The notes under the pieces were generated by a model. The model ran no database searches. It worked only from the letters and a program-made list of their open reading frames with translations, and had not been told where the DNA came from. Below are positions 27,820-36,189 of a stretch of DNA of 64,000 bases, in pieces. This DNA is from Micromonospora echinaurantiaca (GTDB lineage: Bacteria > Actinomycetota > Actinomycetes > Mycobacteriales > Micromonosporaceae). The stretch lies in assembly GCF_900090235.1 (NCBI RefSeq), contig NZ_LT607750.1, forward strand, positions 694,501-758,500. Reading direction: 5' to 3'. Position 1 is the first letter of the stretch; the number at the start of each line of letters is the position of its first letter. A program made the position numbers and the translations under genes.

Positions 27820-28653
27820 ATGCGCATCGACGCCCGAGGGTTGCGGTTCGAGGTACGCGTCGGCGGCCCGGAGGGCGGCGACCCCGCGCTCCTGCTGCAC
27901 GGCTTCCCCCAGCACGGTGGGGAGTGGGACGACGTGGTCCCGACGTTGCACGCCGCCGGACTGCGCACGTACGCGCCGGACCAGCGCGGCTACTCGCCCG
28001 GCGCGCGGCCGGAGGCGGTCGAGGCGTACCGGATGGACGAACTGGTCGCCGACGCGCTGGCCGTGCTGGACGCCCTTGGCGCGTCGACCGCGCACGTGGT
28101 CGGCCACGACTGGGGTGCGCTGGTCGGCTGGGAACTGGCCGTCCGGCACCCGGAGCGGGTGCGCACGCTGACCGCGGTCTCCGTGCCGCACCCGGCCGCC
28201 ATGGCGTACGCGCTGGCGAACGACCCGCAGCAGAAGGTGCGCTCGGCGTACATCGTGCTGTTCCGGCAGCCCGGCAAGGCCGAGAAGGTGCTGCTGGGGT
28301 TGAACGCCACGGCGCTGCGCCGGATGCTCGCCGGGGTTGGCGACGCCGACCGGGTGGCGGCGTACGCCGAGCCGATGCGCGAGCCGGGCGCGCTGACCGC
28401 CGCGCTGAACTGGTACCGGGCGATGCCGTCGCGGACGGAGCTGGCCGCCACCGGCCCGGTGACCGTGCCGACCACGTTCGTCTGGAGCGACCAGGACGTG
28501 GCGATCGGCCGGACCGCCGCCGAGGCGTGCGCCGAGCGGGTGACCGGGGACTACCGCTTCGTGGAACTGCCCGGGGTGAGCCACTGGATCCCGGACGAGG
28601 CGCCGGCGCCGCTGGCCGAGGCGATCCTGGCCCGGGTACGCGGACTGGCCTGA
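27820..28653 (+). CDS. Alpha/beta hydrolase, epoxide-hydrolase type
   Basis: This 277-residue alpha/beta hydrolase has the oxyanion motif HGFPQ (about 28-32) and the nucleophile elbow GHDWGA, where an aspartate stands in place of serine. That aspartate marks epoxide hydrolases and haloalkane dehalogenases. The acid lies in WSDQDVAIG and the catalytic histidine in GVSHWIPDE. The HGFPQ form favours epoxide hydrolase. The natural substrate is unknown. The gene is divergent from ykoE and shares the upstream region with its riboswitch. Confidence 0.87.
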   Translation: MRIDARGLRFEVRVGGPEGGDPALLLHGFPQHGGEWDDVVPTLHAAGLRTYAPDQRGYSPGARPEAVEAYRMDELVADALAVLDALGASTAHVVGHDWGALVGWELAVRHPERVRTLTAVSVPHPAAMAYALANDPQQKVRSAYIVLFRQPGKAEKVLLGLNATALRRMLAGVGDADRVAAYAEPMREPGALTAALNWYRAMPSRTELAATGPVTVPTTFVWSDQDVAIGRTAAEACAERVTGDYRFVELPGVSHWIPDEAPAPLAEAILARVRGLA

Positions 28654-28693
28654 CGGCCGACGCGAGGTGCAGGCAGTGATGGACGGAGGAAGC

Positions 28694-29443
28694 ATGACGG
28701 TGAGTGCCGAGGACTACCTGGCCGTGGTGACCGAGACGATGGGCCGGGTCGCCGCCAGCCAGCGCGAGGCGGTCGGACGGGCGGCCGACCTGATCGCCGA
28801 CGCGGTGCGCGCGGACGGGGTGGTGCACGCCTTCGGCACCGGGCACTCGGAGGCGCTGGCGATGGAGATCGCCGGCCGGGCCGGCGGCCTGGTGCCGACC
28901 AACCGGATCGCCCTGCGCGACCTGGTGCTGCTCGGCGGCGAGCCGGTCGACCTGCTCGGCCCGACCCTGGAGCGGGACCCGTCGGTGGCGCACAAGCTCT
29001 ACGACCTCGCCCCGGTCCGTCCCGGCGACGTCTTCGTGCTGGCCTCCAACTCCGGCGTCAACGGCGCGATGGTGGAGTTCGCGTCCCTGGTCAAGGAGAA
29101 GGGGCACGCCCTGGTGGCGATCACCTCGGCGCAGCACTCGGCCCGGATGACCTCGCGGCACCCGTCCGGTCGCAAGCTCGCCGACTACGCCGACGTGGTG
29201 CTGGACAACGGCGCCCCGTACGGCGACGCCACCCTGCCGCTGCCCGGCGGCGGCGCGGTCGGCGCGGTCTCGTCGATCACCGCGGCGCTGCTGGCCCAGC
29301 AGATCACGGTCGAGGTGGTGGCCCGGTTGCTGGCGGCGGGGGAGCGCCCGCCGGTCTACCTGTCGGCCAACATCGCCGGCGGCGACGAGCACAACCACGA
29401 GTTGGAGGCCCGGTACGCCGGCCGGATCCGGCGCGGGGCCTGA
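28694..29443 (+). CDS. SIS domain sugar-phosphate binding protein
   Basis: This 249-residue protein carries a SIS (sugar isomerase) domain: the phosphate-binding loop is in AFGTGHSEALAMEIAGRAGG and the second loop in LASNSGVNGAMVEFA. It resembles uncharacterised actinomycete proteins of the UPF0309 type and, more distantly, N-acetylmuramic acid 6-phosphate etherases. The reaction is unknown. ATG 28694 has a strong GGAGGAAG ribosome site. It follows the hydrolase gene by 40 bases and is probably co-transcribed. Confidence 0.86.
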   Translation: MTVSAEDYLAVVTETMGRVAASQREAVGRAADLIADAVRADGVVHAFGTGHSEALAMEIAGRAGGLVPTNRIALRDLVLLGGEPVDLLGPTLERDPSVAHKLYDLAPVRPGDVFVLASNSGVNGAMVEFASLVKEKGHALVAITSAQHSARMTSRHPSGRKLADYADVVLDNGAPYGDATLPLPGGGAVGAVSSITAALLAQQITVEVVARLLAAGERPPVYLSANIAGGDEHNHELEARYAGRIRRGA

Positions 29444-29550
29444 GCCACGGGGCCTGCGCCGCGGAGCGTCGAGCCCCGGGATGCCGAGGTCGCGGTACCG
29501 CCGGGCCCGGGTCGTGAGCCGGTTTCGTGACGAGCGCGGTGGGGCATCAG

Positions 29551-29588
29551 CGTTGCTGCCGGCGGGGTGGCCCCCGCCGGCAGTAACG
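29551..29588. promoter_or_regulatory. 17-bp inverted repeat upstream of the DUF6328 gene
   Basis: The arms (29551-29567 and 29572-29588) match at 16 of 17 positions around a 4-base loop. TAACGT (29584-29589), a possible -10 box, lies in the right arm, and the ribosome site CCGGAGGTGG starts 4 bases beyond. It could end transcription of the SIS gene or act as an operator of the next gene. Confidence 0.5.
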
Positions 29589-29608
29589 TCTCACCGGAGG
29601 TGGCCCCC

Positions 29609-30112
29609 GTGTCGAAGGAAACCGAGCGGCAGCGCTGGCAGCGCAACTTCGCCGACCTGCTGCAGGAGTTGCGGGTCGCCCAGACCGGTGTGCAGATCCT
29701 CTTCGCCTTCCTGCTCACCCTGCCGTTCAGCAACGGGTTCACCAGCACCAGCGGCTTCCAGAAGGACGTCTACATCGTCGCGTTGCTGGCGGCGGCGGCC
29801 GCCACCGCGATGATCATCTCGCCGGTGGCGTTCCACCGGGCGCTGTTCCGTCAGGGGCGCAAGCCGGAGCTGGTCCGCTTCGCCCACAAGATGGCCAGCG
29901 CCGGTCTCGCCTTCATGCTGATCTCGATGGTCAGCGCGGTGCTGCTGATCACCGACTTCGTGCTGGACCGGAGCGTCGCCCTGGTGCTCAGCGGCGCCGC
30001 CGGCCTGTGGTTCCTCACCTTCTGGGTGATCCTGCCGTTCGCCCGACGCAACTGGGGCGAGGACGACATCGACGACGAGGACGACGACCCGCGAAGCATC
30101 CCCGGCGACTGA
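29609..30112 (+). CDS. DUF6328-type four-helix membrane protein
   Basis: This 167-residue membrane protein begins with a conserved cytoplasmic segment (ERQRWQRNFADLLQELRVAQTGVQILFAFLLTLPF), continues with about four helices, and ends in an acidic tail (EDDIDDEDDD). It fits the DUF6328 family of actinomycetes, whose function is unknown. GTG 29609 has a good ribosome site (CCGGAGGTGG). It appears to be transcribed alone. Confidence 0.82.
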   Translation: MSKETERQRWQRNFADLLQELRVAQTGVQILFAFLLTLPFSNGFTSTSGFQKDVYIVALLAAAAATAMIISPVAFHRALFRQGRKPELVRFAHKMASAGLAFMLISMVSAVLLITDFVLDRSVALVLSGAAGLWFLTFWVILPFARRNWGEDDIDDEDDDPRSIPGD

Positions 30113-30161
30113 GCGCGTACCCCGGCCACTGGGCCGCGTCGAGAAAACTCGATCTTTACCG

Positions 30162-30196
30162 AACGCTACCCCTGGGTAACACCCGGGGGTAGCGTT
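30162..30196. promoter_or_regulatory. Operator-like palindrome before the acyl-CoA dehydrogenase gene
   Basis: AACGCTACCCC (30162-30172) and GGGGTAGCGTT (30186-30196) form a perfect 11-bp inverted repeat; the spacer can pair again as GGGT/ACCC. Size and position 52 bases before the GTG fit a TetR- or FadR-type operator. A terminator of the preceding gene is the other option. Confidence 0.5.
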
Positions 30197-30247
30197 GCGT
30201 GTGTCGAGCACGTTGACGCAGCCGGACCGAGGTTCGAGGGGGCAACC

Positions 30248-32269
30248 GTGACCACGACGCAGAACAGCCGCTCCGCGCCCGACGGCGCGGGCTCCGACCA
30301 GCCCACCCCCGCCGACGGCGTGACCGCGCCCGGCGTCGCCGGGCCGTTGCCGACCGAGGCGGGCCAGGTCTCCGAAAAGGAGGCCCGCCAGGTCGCCGAG
30401 GCCGCCCGGGAGTCCACCTGGGACCGTCCCAGCTTCGGCAAGGAACTCTTCCTCGGCCGGTTCCGGCTGGACCTGATCAACCCCTGGCCCCGCTCGGATC
30501 CGGCGGACGACGCGCGGGCCGACGAGTTCCTCGGCCAGCTCCGCGAGTTCCTCACCACCGAGGTGGACGGCGCCGCGATCGAGCGCGACGCGTCCATCCC
30601 GGACGAGGTCTTCCACGGGCTGGCCCGGCTGGGCGCCTTCGGCATGAAGATCGACCGGTCGTACGGCGGGCTGGGGCTGAGCAACCTGCACTACTGCCGG
30701 GCCCTGATGCTGGCCGGCTCGGTGAGCCCGGCGATCGGGGCGCTGCTCTCGGCGCACCAGTCCATCGGGGTGCCGCAGCCGCTGAAGATGTTCGGCACCG
30801 CCGAGCAGAAGCAGCGCTTCCTGCCCCGGCTCGCCGCCGGCGAGGTCTCCGCGTTCCTGCTCACCGAGCCGGACGTCGGCTCCGACCCGGCCCGGCTGGC
30901 CACCACCGCCGAGCCCACCGAGGACGGCACCGGCTACCGGCTCAACGGCGTGAAGCTGTGGGCCACCAACGGCACGGTCGCCACCCTGCTCGTGGTGATG
31001 GCCCGGGTGCCGGCGGCCGAGGGGCGGCGCGGCGGCATCACCGCCTTCGTGGTGGAGGGGGACGCCGAGGGCATCACCATCGAACGGCGCAACGCCTTCC
31101 TCGGCCTGCGCGGCCTGGAGAACAGCGTCACCCGGTTCCACGACGTCTTCGTGCCGAAGGAGAACGTGATCGGCGGCGAGGGCAAGGGCTTGAAGATCGC
31201 CCTGACCACCCTGAACACCGGTCGGCTGTCGCTGCCCGCGATGTGCGTCGGTGCCGGCAAGTGGGCGCTGCACGTGGCCCGGGGCTGGGCCGCCGAGCGG
31301 GTGCAGTGGGGCCGGCCGGTCGGCGAGCACGAGGCGGTCGCGCAGAAGCTCTCCTTCATGGCCGCCACCACGTACGGCATGGAGACCATGCTGGACCTGT
31401 GCTGCCTGCTGGCCGACGACGACCGTAACGACATCCGGATCGAGGCGGCGCTGGTCAAGCTCTACGCCAGCGAGATGGCCTGGCGGATCGCCGACGACCT
31501 GATCCAGATCCGAGGTGGGCGCGGCTACGAGACGGCCGAGTCGCTGGCCGCCCGGGGCGAGCGGCCGGCCGCGGTCGAACAACTGCTGCGTGACCTGCGG
31601 ATCAACCGGATCTTCGAGGGTTCCACCGAGATCATGCACCTGTTGATCGCCCGGGAGGCGGTCGACGCGCACCTCTCCGTCGCCGGAGACATCATCGACC
31701 CGGACGCCGGGCTCGGCCGCAAGGCGCGGGCGGGCGCGCGGGCCGGGGCCTTCTACGCGAAGTGGCTGCCCACCCTCGCCGTCGGCCGGGGCCAGACCCC
31801 CGGGGCGTACGCCGAGTTCGGGCCGCTCGCCAAGCACCTGCGGCAGGTGGAACGCTACTCGCGCAAGCTGGCCCGCTCGACGTTCTACGCGATGTCCCGC
31901 TGGCAGGGTCGGATGGAACGCAAGCAGGCGTTCCTCGGCCGGGTGGTGGACATCGGCGCCGAACTGTTCGCGATGTCCGCGGTCTGCGTCCGGGCGTACG
32001 CCGAACGGGACGCCCGGCCGGAGAACGTGGAGCTGGCGGACCTGTTCTGCCGGCAGGCCCGGGTCCGCGTCGACGCGCTCTTCACCGCGCTGTGGGACAA
32101 CACCGACTCGGTCGACGTTGCCGCGGCGAAGCGGATCCTCGACGGCCGCTACGCCGACCTGGAGTCCGGCGTCATCACCCCGGCCGACGACCTGCCCTGG
32201 GTGGCCCGCTGGTCGCCCGGACCGTCCACCGCCACCGACGTCCGCCGCCGCATCCCGCCACCGCGCTGA
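30248..32269 (+). CDS. Acyl-CoA dehydrogenase, long form
   Basis: This flavoenzyme (673 residues) catalyses the first step of fatty-acid beta-oxidation. It has an N-terminal extension of about 80 residues before the helical domain. The FAD/substrate motif FLLTEPDVGSDPARL, the QIRGGRGYETA motif and the catalytic-base segment FEGSTEIMHLLIARE follow. The C-terminal extension of about 200 residues resembles very-long-chain acyl-CoA dehydrogenases, so long acyl chains are likely substrates. The GTG start has GAGGGGGCAA upstream, and a perfect palindrome lies in its promoter region. Confidence 0.9.
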   Translation: MTTTQNSRSAPDGAGSDQPTPADGVTAPGVAGPLPTEAGQVSEKEARQVAEAARESTWDRPSFGKELFLGRFRLDLINPWPRSDPADDARADEFLGQLREFLTTEVDGAAIERDASIPDEVFHGLARLGAFGMKIDRSYGGLGLSNLHYCRALMLAGSVSPAIGALLSAHQSIGVPQPLKMFGTAEQKQRFLPRLAAGEVSAFLLTEPDVGSDPARLATTAEPTEDGTGYRLNGVKLWATNGTVATLLVVMARVPAAEGRRGGITAFVVEGDAEGITIERRNAFLGLRGLENSVTRFHDVFVPKENVIGGEGKGLKIALTTLNTGRLSLPAMCVGAGKWALHVARGWAAERVQWGRPVGEHEAVAQKLSFMAATTYGMETMLDLCCLLADDDRNDIRIEAALVKLYASEMAWRIADDLIQIRGGRGYETAESLAARGERPAAVEQLLRDLRINRIFEGSTEIMHLLIAREAVDAHLSVAGDIIDPDAGLGRKARAGARAGAFYAKWLPTLAVGRGQTPGAYAEFGPLAKHLRQVERYSRKLARSTFYAMSRWQGRMERKQAFLGRVVDIGAELFAMSAVCVRAYAERDARPENVELADLFCRQARVRVDALFTALWDNTDSVDVAAAKRILDGRYADLESGVITPADDLPWVARWSPGPSTATDVRRRIPPPR

Positions 32270-32354
32270 GGCCGGCTGACCGTCCCGCCCCGGCCCGCGC
32301 CCCGGCCGCCCGCGTCGGGCGCCGGCTCGGTCGGGTCGGGGGCGTGGCTCGGTT

Positions 32355-32435
32355 GTCGGCGTCGGGGCGCGCGGCTCGGCCGTCGGCGTCGGGGCATGTG
32401 CCTTGGCCGTCGGCGTCGGGCGCGCGCCTCGACTG
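32355..32435. repeat. 27-bp tandem repeat, three copies
   Basis: GTCGGCGTCGGG recurs at 32355, 32382 and 32409, exactly 27 bases apart, with related flanks. It opens a gene-free stretch (32270-32977) that also holds a long palindrome and a heptanucleotide repeat. I find no credible gene in that stretch on either strand. Confidence 0.7.
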
Positions 32436-32570
32436 ACCGTGTCGGGGTTCGAGAGTCGGTCCTCGGTGCTGTGGCCTGCTGGCGCCTCCTCGGCCAGGCG
32501 GGCCGTGACCCGCTGGCGGGCGACGACTCCTCGGGCGTGTCGCCACTGCCAGGGAGTACCACCACGGAGC

Positions 32571-32610
32571 TTGATACCTCTGAGTCATTTTGATGACTCA
32601 CAGGTATCAA
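32571..32610. repeat. 40-bp palindrome with TGAGTCAT core (copy 1)
   Basis: Two 18-base arms (32571-32588 and 32593-32610) match at 17 of 18 positions around the loop TTTG. The arm TGATACCTCTGAGTCAT recurs with one change at 45634-45650 on the other strand. Its AT content is well above the neighbourhood. Confidence 0.75.
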
Positions 32611-32627
32611 CCTCCATCGCGAGAATG

Positions 32628-32719
<92 letters not shown>

Positions 32720-32977
32720 TGGTGCCGCTGAGGCCAGCCGCTGACTGGTGCCGCGGCTTTCGGCTGGTGGCTATTCGATCGTGACCGAAGCTCCGACTGC
32801 GGCCGGAGGCGAGGATCGGGAACCCCGACCGATGATTCCCCCGACTCCGACCATGACCGACGACCGGGAACCAGCGCCGGGACTGACGGCCGACGATCGG
32901 GGCCCGCGCAGCGAGCGCCGGGGACCGAGAGCCGCGCAGCGAGCGCGGGGATCGAGGGCGGCGGTCGAGGACCGGGG

Positions 32978-33145
32978 TCAGCGGGCGATGGCCCAGGCCA
33001 GGATCGCCGCGAGGATCAGCCCGTTCAGCACGGCCAGCCCCAGGTACGCCGCCGGCGGGATCTTGCGACCCTTGCGGACGAAGGTGACCAGGACGGCGGC
33101 GTACGCCAGCAGCAGGACGGCGATGACGACCAGGAAGTAGAACAC
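32978..33145 (-). CDS. Small membrane protein, 55 residues
   Basis: This short gene starts with GTG at 33145 and encodes two hydrophobic segments (FYFLVVIAVLLLAYAAVLV and a second near LAVLNGLILAAILAWAI) joined by a basic loop (RKGRKIPPAAY). It lies 9 bases after the stop of the 201-residue membrane protein gene, with AAGG upstream, so the two form an operon. I recognise no family. Two well-formed helices joined by a positively charged loop argue that it is real. Confidence 0.65.
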   Translation of the reverse strand: MFYFLVVIAVLLLAYAAVLVTFVRKGRKIPPAAYLGLAVLNGLILAAILAWAIAR

Positions 33146-33154
33146 CCGACGACC

Positions 33155-33760
33155 TTAGCGGCCCCCGCGTAGGCCGAGTTGGCGCAGCTCCAGTGCGGCC
33201 AGCGCGTCGACCGTGGCGTCGTCGCCGCGCCGCCACGCCTCGGCCACGTCCGGCGCGATCCGGGTCAGCCGGCCCAGCGGTTGGGTGGCCAGCGCGCGCA
33301 GGGCCAGCAGGTCCCGGCCCGCGGGTGCGGCGGCCAGCTTCGCGGCGGACCCGGCGCGGCGCATCCAGCGCACCCGCAGCGGCAGCCAGCCGAAGAGCAC
33401 CAGGGCGAGCGGGAACACGAGTACCGCGACGGCGAGGGCCAGGGCCAGCTGGTCGACCAGCTCCTGCTGGTCCCGGCCGGCCTCGGCCAGCGACCGGGCG
33501 GCACCGGCGGCCCGCTCGAACGGCGCGGTCAGTTCGTCGCCGACCAGCGGCACCCGGCCGACCTTGCCGCCCGCCTCGGCCAGGTTGTCGGCCAGTCCGC
33601 CGCCGGCCCCCTCCAGCTTCTGCCCGGGTACGGCGAGCTTCTGCACCAGGTCGTGCAGCCAGAGCGCGCCGCGCACCGCGGCGTACACCCAGGCGACGAC
33701 GAGCAGGTCGGTGATCAGCTGACGGACGGCGATGGGGAAGCGATCAGCGTAGATCTTCAC
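33155..33760 (-). CDS. Membrane protein of unknown function, 201 residues
   Basis: The protein has an N-terminal hydrophobic stretch (LLVVAWVYAAVRGALWL), an extracytoplasmic loop of about 80 residues with a Gly-rich helical part (EGAGGGLADNLAEAGG), a second membrane helix (LALALAVAVLVFPLALVLFGWLPL) and a cytoplasmic helical tail ending in LAALELRQLGLRGGR. I do not recognise a named domain; similar proteins occur in actinomycetes. GTG 33760 (VKIYADRF) was chosen because the open frame before it is not protein-like. It is followed by a 55-residue membrane protein. Confidence 0.75.
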   Translation of the reverse strand: MKIYADRFPIAVRQLITDLLVVAWVYAAVRGALWLHDLVQKLAVPGQKLEGAGGGLADNLAEAGGKVGRVPLVGDELTAPFERAAGAARSLAEAGRDQQELVDQLALALAVAVLVFPLALVLFGWLPLRVRWMRRAGSAAKLAAAPAGRDLLALRALATQPLGRLTRIAPDVAEAWRRGDDATVDALAALELRQLGLRGGR

Positions 33761-33823
33761 GCCGGACAGCGTGCCACGGCCGGCCCTCGGCGGCATCCCG
33801 CCGGCGCGGCCCGGAGGGGGTGC

Positions 33824-34219
33824 TCAGCCGGCGCAGGTCGGGCAGGTGCCGAAGATCTCCAGGGTGTGGCTGACGTCGGCGTAGCCGTGCTGGGCGGCCA
33901 CCCGCTCGGCCCAGGTCTCCACCGCCGGGCCGGCCACCTCGACCGTCCGGCCGCAGGCTCGGCAGACCAGGTGGTGGTGGTGCCCCTCGCTGCACCGGCG
34001 GTAGAGGTGCTCGCCGCCGGGCGGCCGCATCACGTCGATCTCGCCCGCGTCGGCCAGCCCCTGCAGGGTGCGGTAGACAGTGGTCAGCCCGACCCGCTCG
34101 CCGCGCTGGCGCAGCATGGCGTGCAGGTCCTGTGCGCTGTGGAAGCCCTCCATCTCGGCCAGCAGGGCGCTGACCGCGGAGCGTTGGCGGGTGTTGCGGA
34201 CCGCCGAGCCGCTGCTCAT
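33824..34219 (-). CDS. zur: Fur family regulator, zinc type (Zur)
   Basis: This 131-residue Fur-family repressor has a winged helix (TTVYRTLQGLADAGEID) and two CxxC pairs for structural zinc (C86/C89 in CRACG and C126/C129 in CPTC). The His-rich stretch GHHHHLVC belongs to the sensing site. Its place behind znuACB and arsR points to zinc sensing, that is Zur, rather than iron. The ATG overlaps the arsR stop as ATGA. The arsR-zur pair corresponds to the SmtB-FurB pair of mycobacteria. Confidence 0.9.
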   Translation of the reverse strand: MSSGSAVRNTRQRSAVSALLAEMEGFHSAQDLHAMLRQRGERVGLTTVYRTLQGLADAGEIDVMRPPGGEHLYRRCSEGHHHHLVCRACGRTVEVAGPAVETWAERVAAQHGYADVSHTLEIFGTCPTCAG

Positions 34220-34515
34220 GATCCCTCCCCGGCATGGCTGACCGCGTCGGCCACGATGTGCGCCACATGCTCGTCGACCAGCGTGTACGCGATCTCCCGG
34301 CCGCGCCGGGAGCCGCGCACCACGCCCGCGCCGCGCAGCACGCGGAGGTGCTGGGAGACCAGCGGCTGCGCGACGCCGAGCTTCTCCACCAGCTCGTGCA
34401 CGCAGCGCTCGCCCGCGGCGAGTTCGCTGACGATGGCCAGCCGGATCGGCGCCGACAGAGCGCGCAGCAGCTCACTCGCGCCCTCGTACGCGTCGTAGCC
34501 TGACCCGCTGCTCAC
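34216..34515 (-). CDS. ArsR/SmtB family metal-responsive regulator
   Basis: This 99-residue winged-helix repressor resembles SmtB-type metal sensors: LRALSAPIRLAIVSELAAGERCVHELVEKLG, then the recognition helix QPLVSQHLRVLRGAGVV. The C-terminal helix contains DEHVAHIVADAVSH, which supplies acidic and histidine ligands typical of the alpha-5 zinc site. GTG 34515 is preceded by TACCGT and six bases, a leaderless start. It overlaps zur and follows znuB by 43 bases. By analogy with mycobacteria it should release DNA when zinc is high and so allow zur expression. Confidence 0.88.
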   Translation of the reverse strand: MSSGSGYDAYEGASELLRALSAPIRLAIVSELAAGERCVHELVEKLGVAQPLVSQHLRVLRGAGVVRGSRRGREIAYTLVDEHVAHIVADAVSHAGEGS

Positions 34516-34521
34516 CGGATA

Positions 34522-34527
34522 ACGGTA
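34522..34527 (-). promoter_or_regulatory. -10 box of a leaderless promoter (arsR-zur)
   Basis: On the minus strand TACCGT lies exactly 6 bases before the GTG at 34515. It sits inside GGTTACCGTTATCC (34517-34530), an imperfect symmetrical sequence that could be the SmtB operator. Confidence 0.5.
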
Positions 34528-34558
34528 ACCAATCCCGCCGCGACAGTGCCGCACGGGC

Positions 34559-35425
34559 TCAGTGGAGCACCACCTCGTGCGGTTCGGGCGCCGGCTCGGG
34601 CGTCGGCGTGCTCCGCCGGCGGAGCACCCGCCACGCGGCCCCGGCCCCGGCGACCACGGCGAACGAGGCGATCGCCAGCAGCACCACCGAGGCGCCCGGG
34701 GCGGTGTCGGCGGTGGCCGCCACCCAGACGCCCGCGCCGGCGGCGAACAGGCCGAGCGCCATCGCCGCCGTCATGGTGCTGCGGAAGCCCTTGGTGACCT
34801 GCTGCGCCGTGGCCACCGGCACCACCATCAGCGCGCTGATCAGCAGTACGCCGACCGCCCGCATGGCGATGGTCACGGTCACCGCGGTGGTGACCGCGAT
34901 GAGCAGGTTGAGGGTGCGGACGGGCAGGCCGGAGACCCGGGCGTACTCCTCGTCGTGGCTGACCGCGAAGAGCGCCGGGCGCAGCGCCAGCATGGTGACC
35001 AGGATCGCCACCCCCAGCACGGCGATGGTGGTCAGGTCGGCGGGGGAGATGGTGGTCAGCGACCCGAACAGGTAGGCGTTGAGGTTGGCGCTGGTGCTGT
35101 CGGAGAGACCGACCAGCATCACGCCGCCGGCGATGCCGCCGTAGAAGAGCAGCGCCAGGGCCAGGTCGCCGGAGGTGCGGCCGCGGGAGCGGACCACCTC
35201 GATGGTGATCGCGCCGATGGTCGCCGCGATCACCGCGACGAGCACCGGGGAGCGGTTGAGCAGCAGACCGGCGCCGACGCCGGTGAGCGCCACGTGGCCC
35301 ACCCCGTCGCCGATCAGCGCCAGCCGGCGCTGCACCAGGTAGATGCCGAGCGCCGGGGCGGCCAGCCCGATGACCAGCGCGCCGATCAGGGCACGCTGCA
35401 TGTAGGGGTACTGGAAGAGTTCCAT
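34559..35425 (-). CDS. znuB: Zinc ABC transporter permease ZnuB
   Basis: This 288-residue membrane protein of the manganese/zinc ABC-3 permease family has about eight helices. Typical features are MQRALIGALVIGLAAPALG at the start, RRLALIGDGVGHVALTGVGAG and the later AVGVLLISALMVVPVATAQ. It forms the channel of the importer with ZnuC and receives zinc from ZnuA. The ATG at 35425 lies 2 bases after the znuC stop. The last 20 residues are Pro/Glu-rich and end in HEVVLH. Confidence 0.93.
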   Translation of the reverse strand: MELFQYPYMQRALIGALVIGLAAPALGIYLVQRRLALIGDGVGHVALTGVGAGLLLNRSPVLVAVIAATIGAITIEVVRSRGRTSGDLALALLFYGGIAGGVMLVGLSDSTSANLNAYLFGSLTTISPADLTTIAVLGVAILVTMLALRPALFAVSHDEEYARVSGLPVRTLNLLIAVTTAVTVTIAMRAVGVLLISALMVVPVATAQQVTKGFRSTMTAAMALGLFAAGAGVWVAATADTAPGASVVLLAIASFAVVAGAGAAWRVLRRRSTPTPEPAPEPHEVVLH

Positions 35426-35427
35426 GG

Positions 35428-36189
35428 TCAGCTGCTCCAGAGCCCGGCGGGCTCGTCGGGACCGTGCGGGTGCACGTGGTCGTGGTCGGGCTCGGCGTGG
35501 TGGCCGGCCGGCTCGGGCACCGCCCCGTCGTGACAGATGCCGCCCTCGTGCACGACCACCGCGCGGCTGATCAACGGGCGCAGCGGCCCGAGTTCGTGCG
35601 CCACCAGCAGCACCGTCCCGCCGCCGGCGACGAAGTCGCGCAGCGCCCCGGCGAACGCCTCCTGGCTGTGCGCGTCCACCCCGGCGGTGGGCTCGTCGAG
35701 CACCAGCAGCTCGGGCCGGCCGGCCAGCGCCCGGGCGATGAGGGTGCGCTGCTGCTGCCCGCCGGAGAGGGTGGCGACCGGGTCCCTGGCCCGGTCGGCG
35801 AGCCCGACGGCGGCCAGCGCCGCGTCGACGGCGGCCCGGTCGGCCGCGCCCGGTGGGCGGAGCACCCCGCGCCGGGCGAGCCGGCCGGAGGCCACCACCT
35901 CGCGCACCGTGGCCGGTACGCCGCCGCCGGCGCCGAGGCGCTGCGGGACGTACCCGATCCGGTGCCACTGCCGGAACCGCCGCAGCGGTCGGTCGAAGAG
36001 GGTGACCGATCCGGCGCTGAGCGGGACCAGCCCGAGCACGGCGCGGATCAGCGTCGACTTGCCGGAGCCGTTGGCGCCGAGCACGGCGACCACCTCGCCG
36101 GCGGTCACGTTCAGCGAGACGTCCCGCAGCACGGGGCGGCCGTCGTAGCCGACCACCCCGTGCGTGACGGTGATGACAGGTGCGCTCAC
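35428..36189 (-). CDS. znuC: Zinc ABC transporter ATPase ZnuC
   Basis: This 253-residue ABC ATPase has Walker A GANGSGKST at about 38-46, signature LSGGQQQRTLIARAL and Walker B LLVLDEPTAGVD. The C-terminus carries a His/Asp-rich tail (HHAEPDHDHVHPHGPDEP) that can bind zinc and may sense cytoplasmic metal. It overlaps the znuA stop by 4 bases. The operon order is znuA-znuC-znuB-arsR-zur. Confidence 0.93.
   Translation of the reverse strand: MSAPVITVTHGVVGYDGRPVLRDVSLNVTAGEVVAVLGANGSGKSTLIRAVLGLVPLSAGSVTLFDRPLRRFRQWHRIGYVPQRLGAGGGVPATVREVVASGRLARRGVLRPPGAADRAAVDAALAAVGLADRARDPVATLSGGQQQRTLIARALAGRPELLVLDEPTAGVDAHSQEAFAGALRDFVAGGGTVLLVAHELGPLRPLISRAVVVHEGGICHDGAVPEPAGHHAEPDHDHVHPHGPDEPAGLWSS

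Noticed and set aside
32149..32610. Possible minus-strand gene at the end of the acyl-CoA dehydrogenase gene
   Set aside because: It overlaps the dehydrogenase 3' end, passes through the palindrome and the 27-bp repeat, and its product is low-complexity Arg/Pro sequence.
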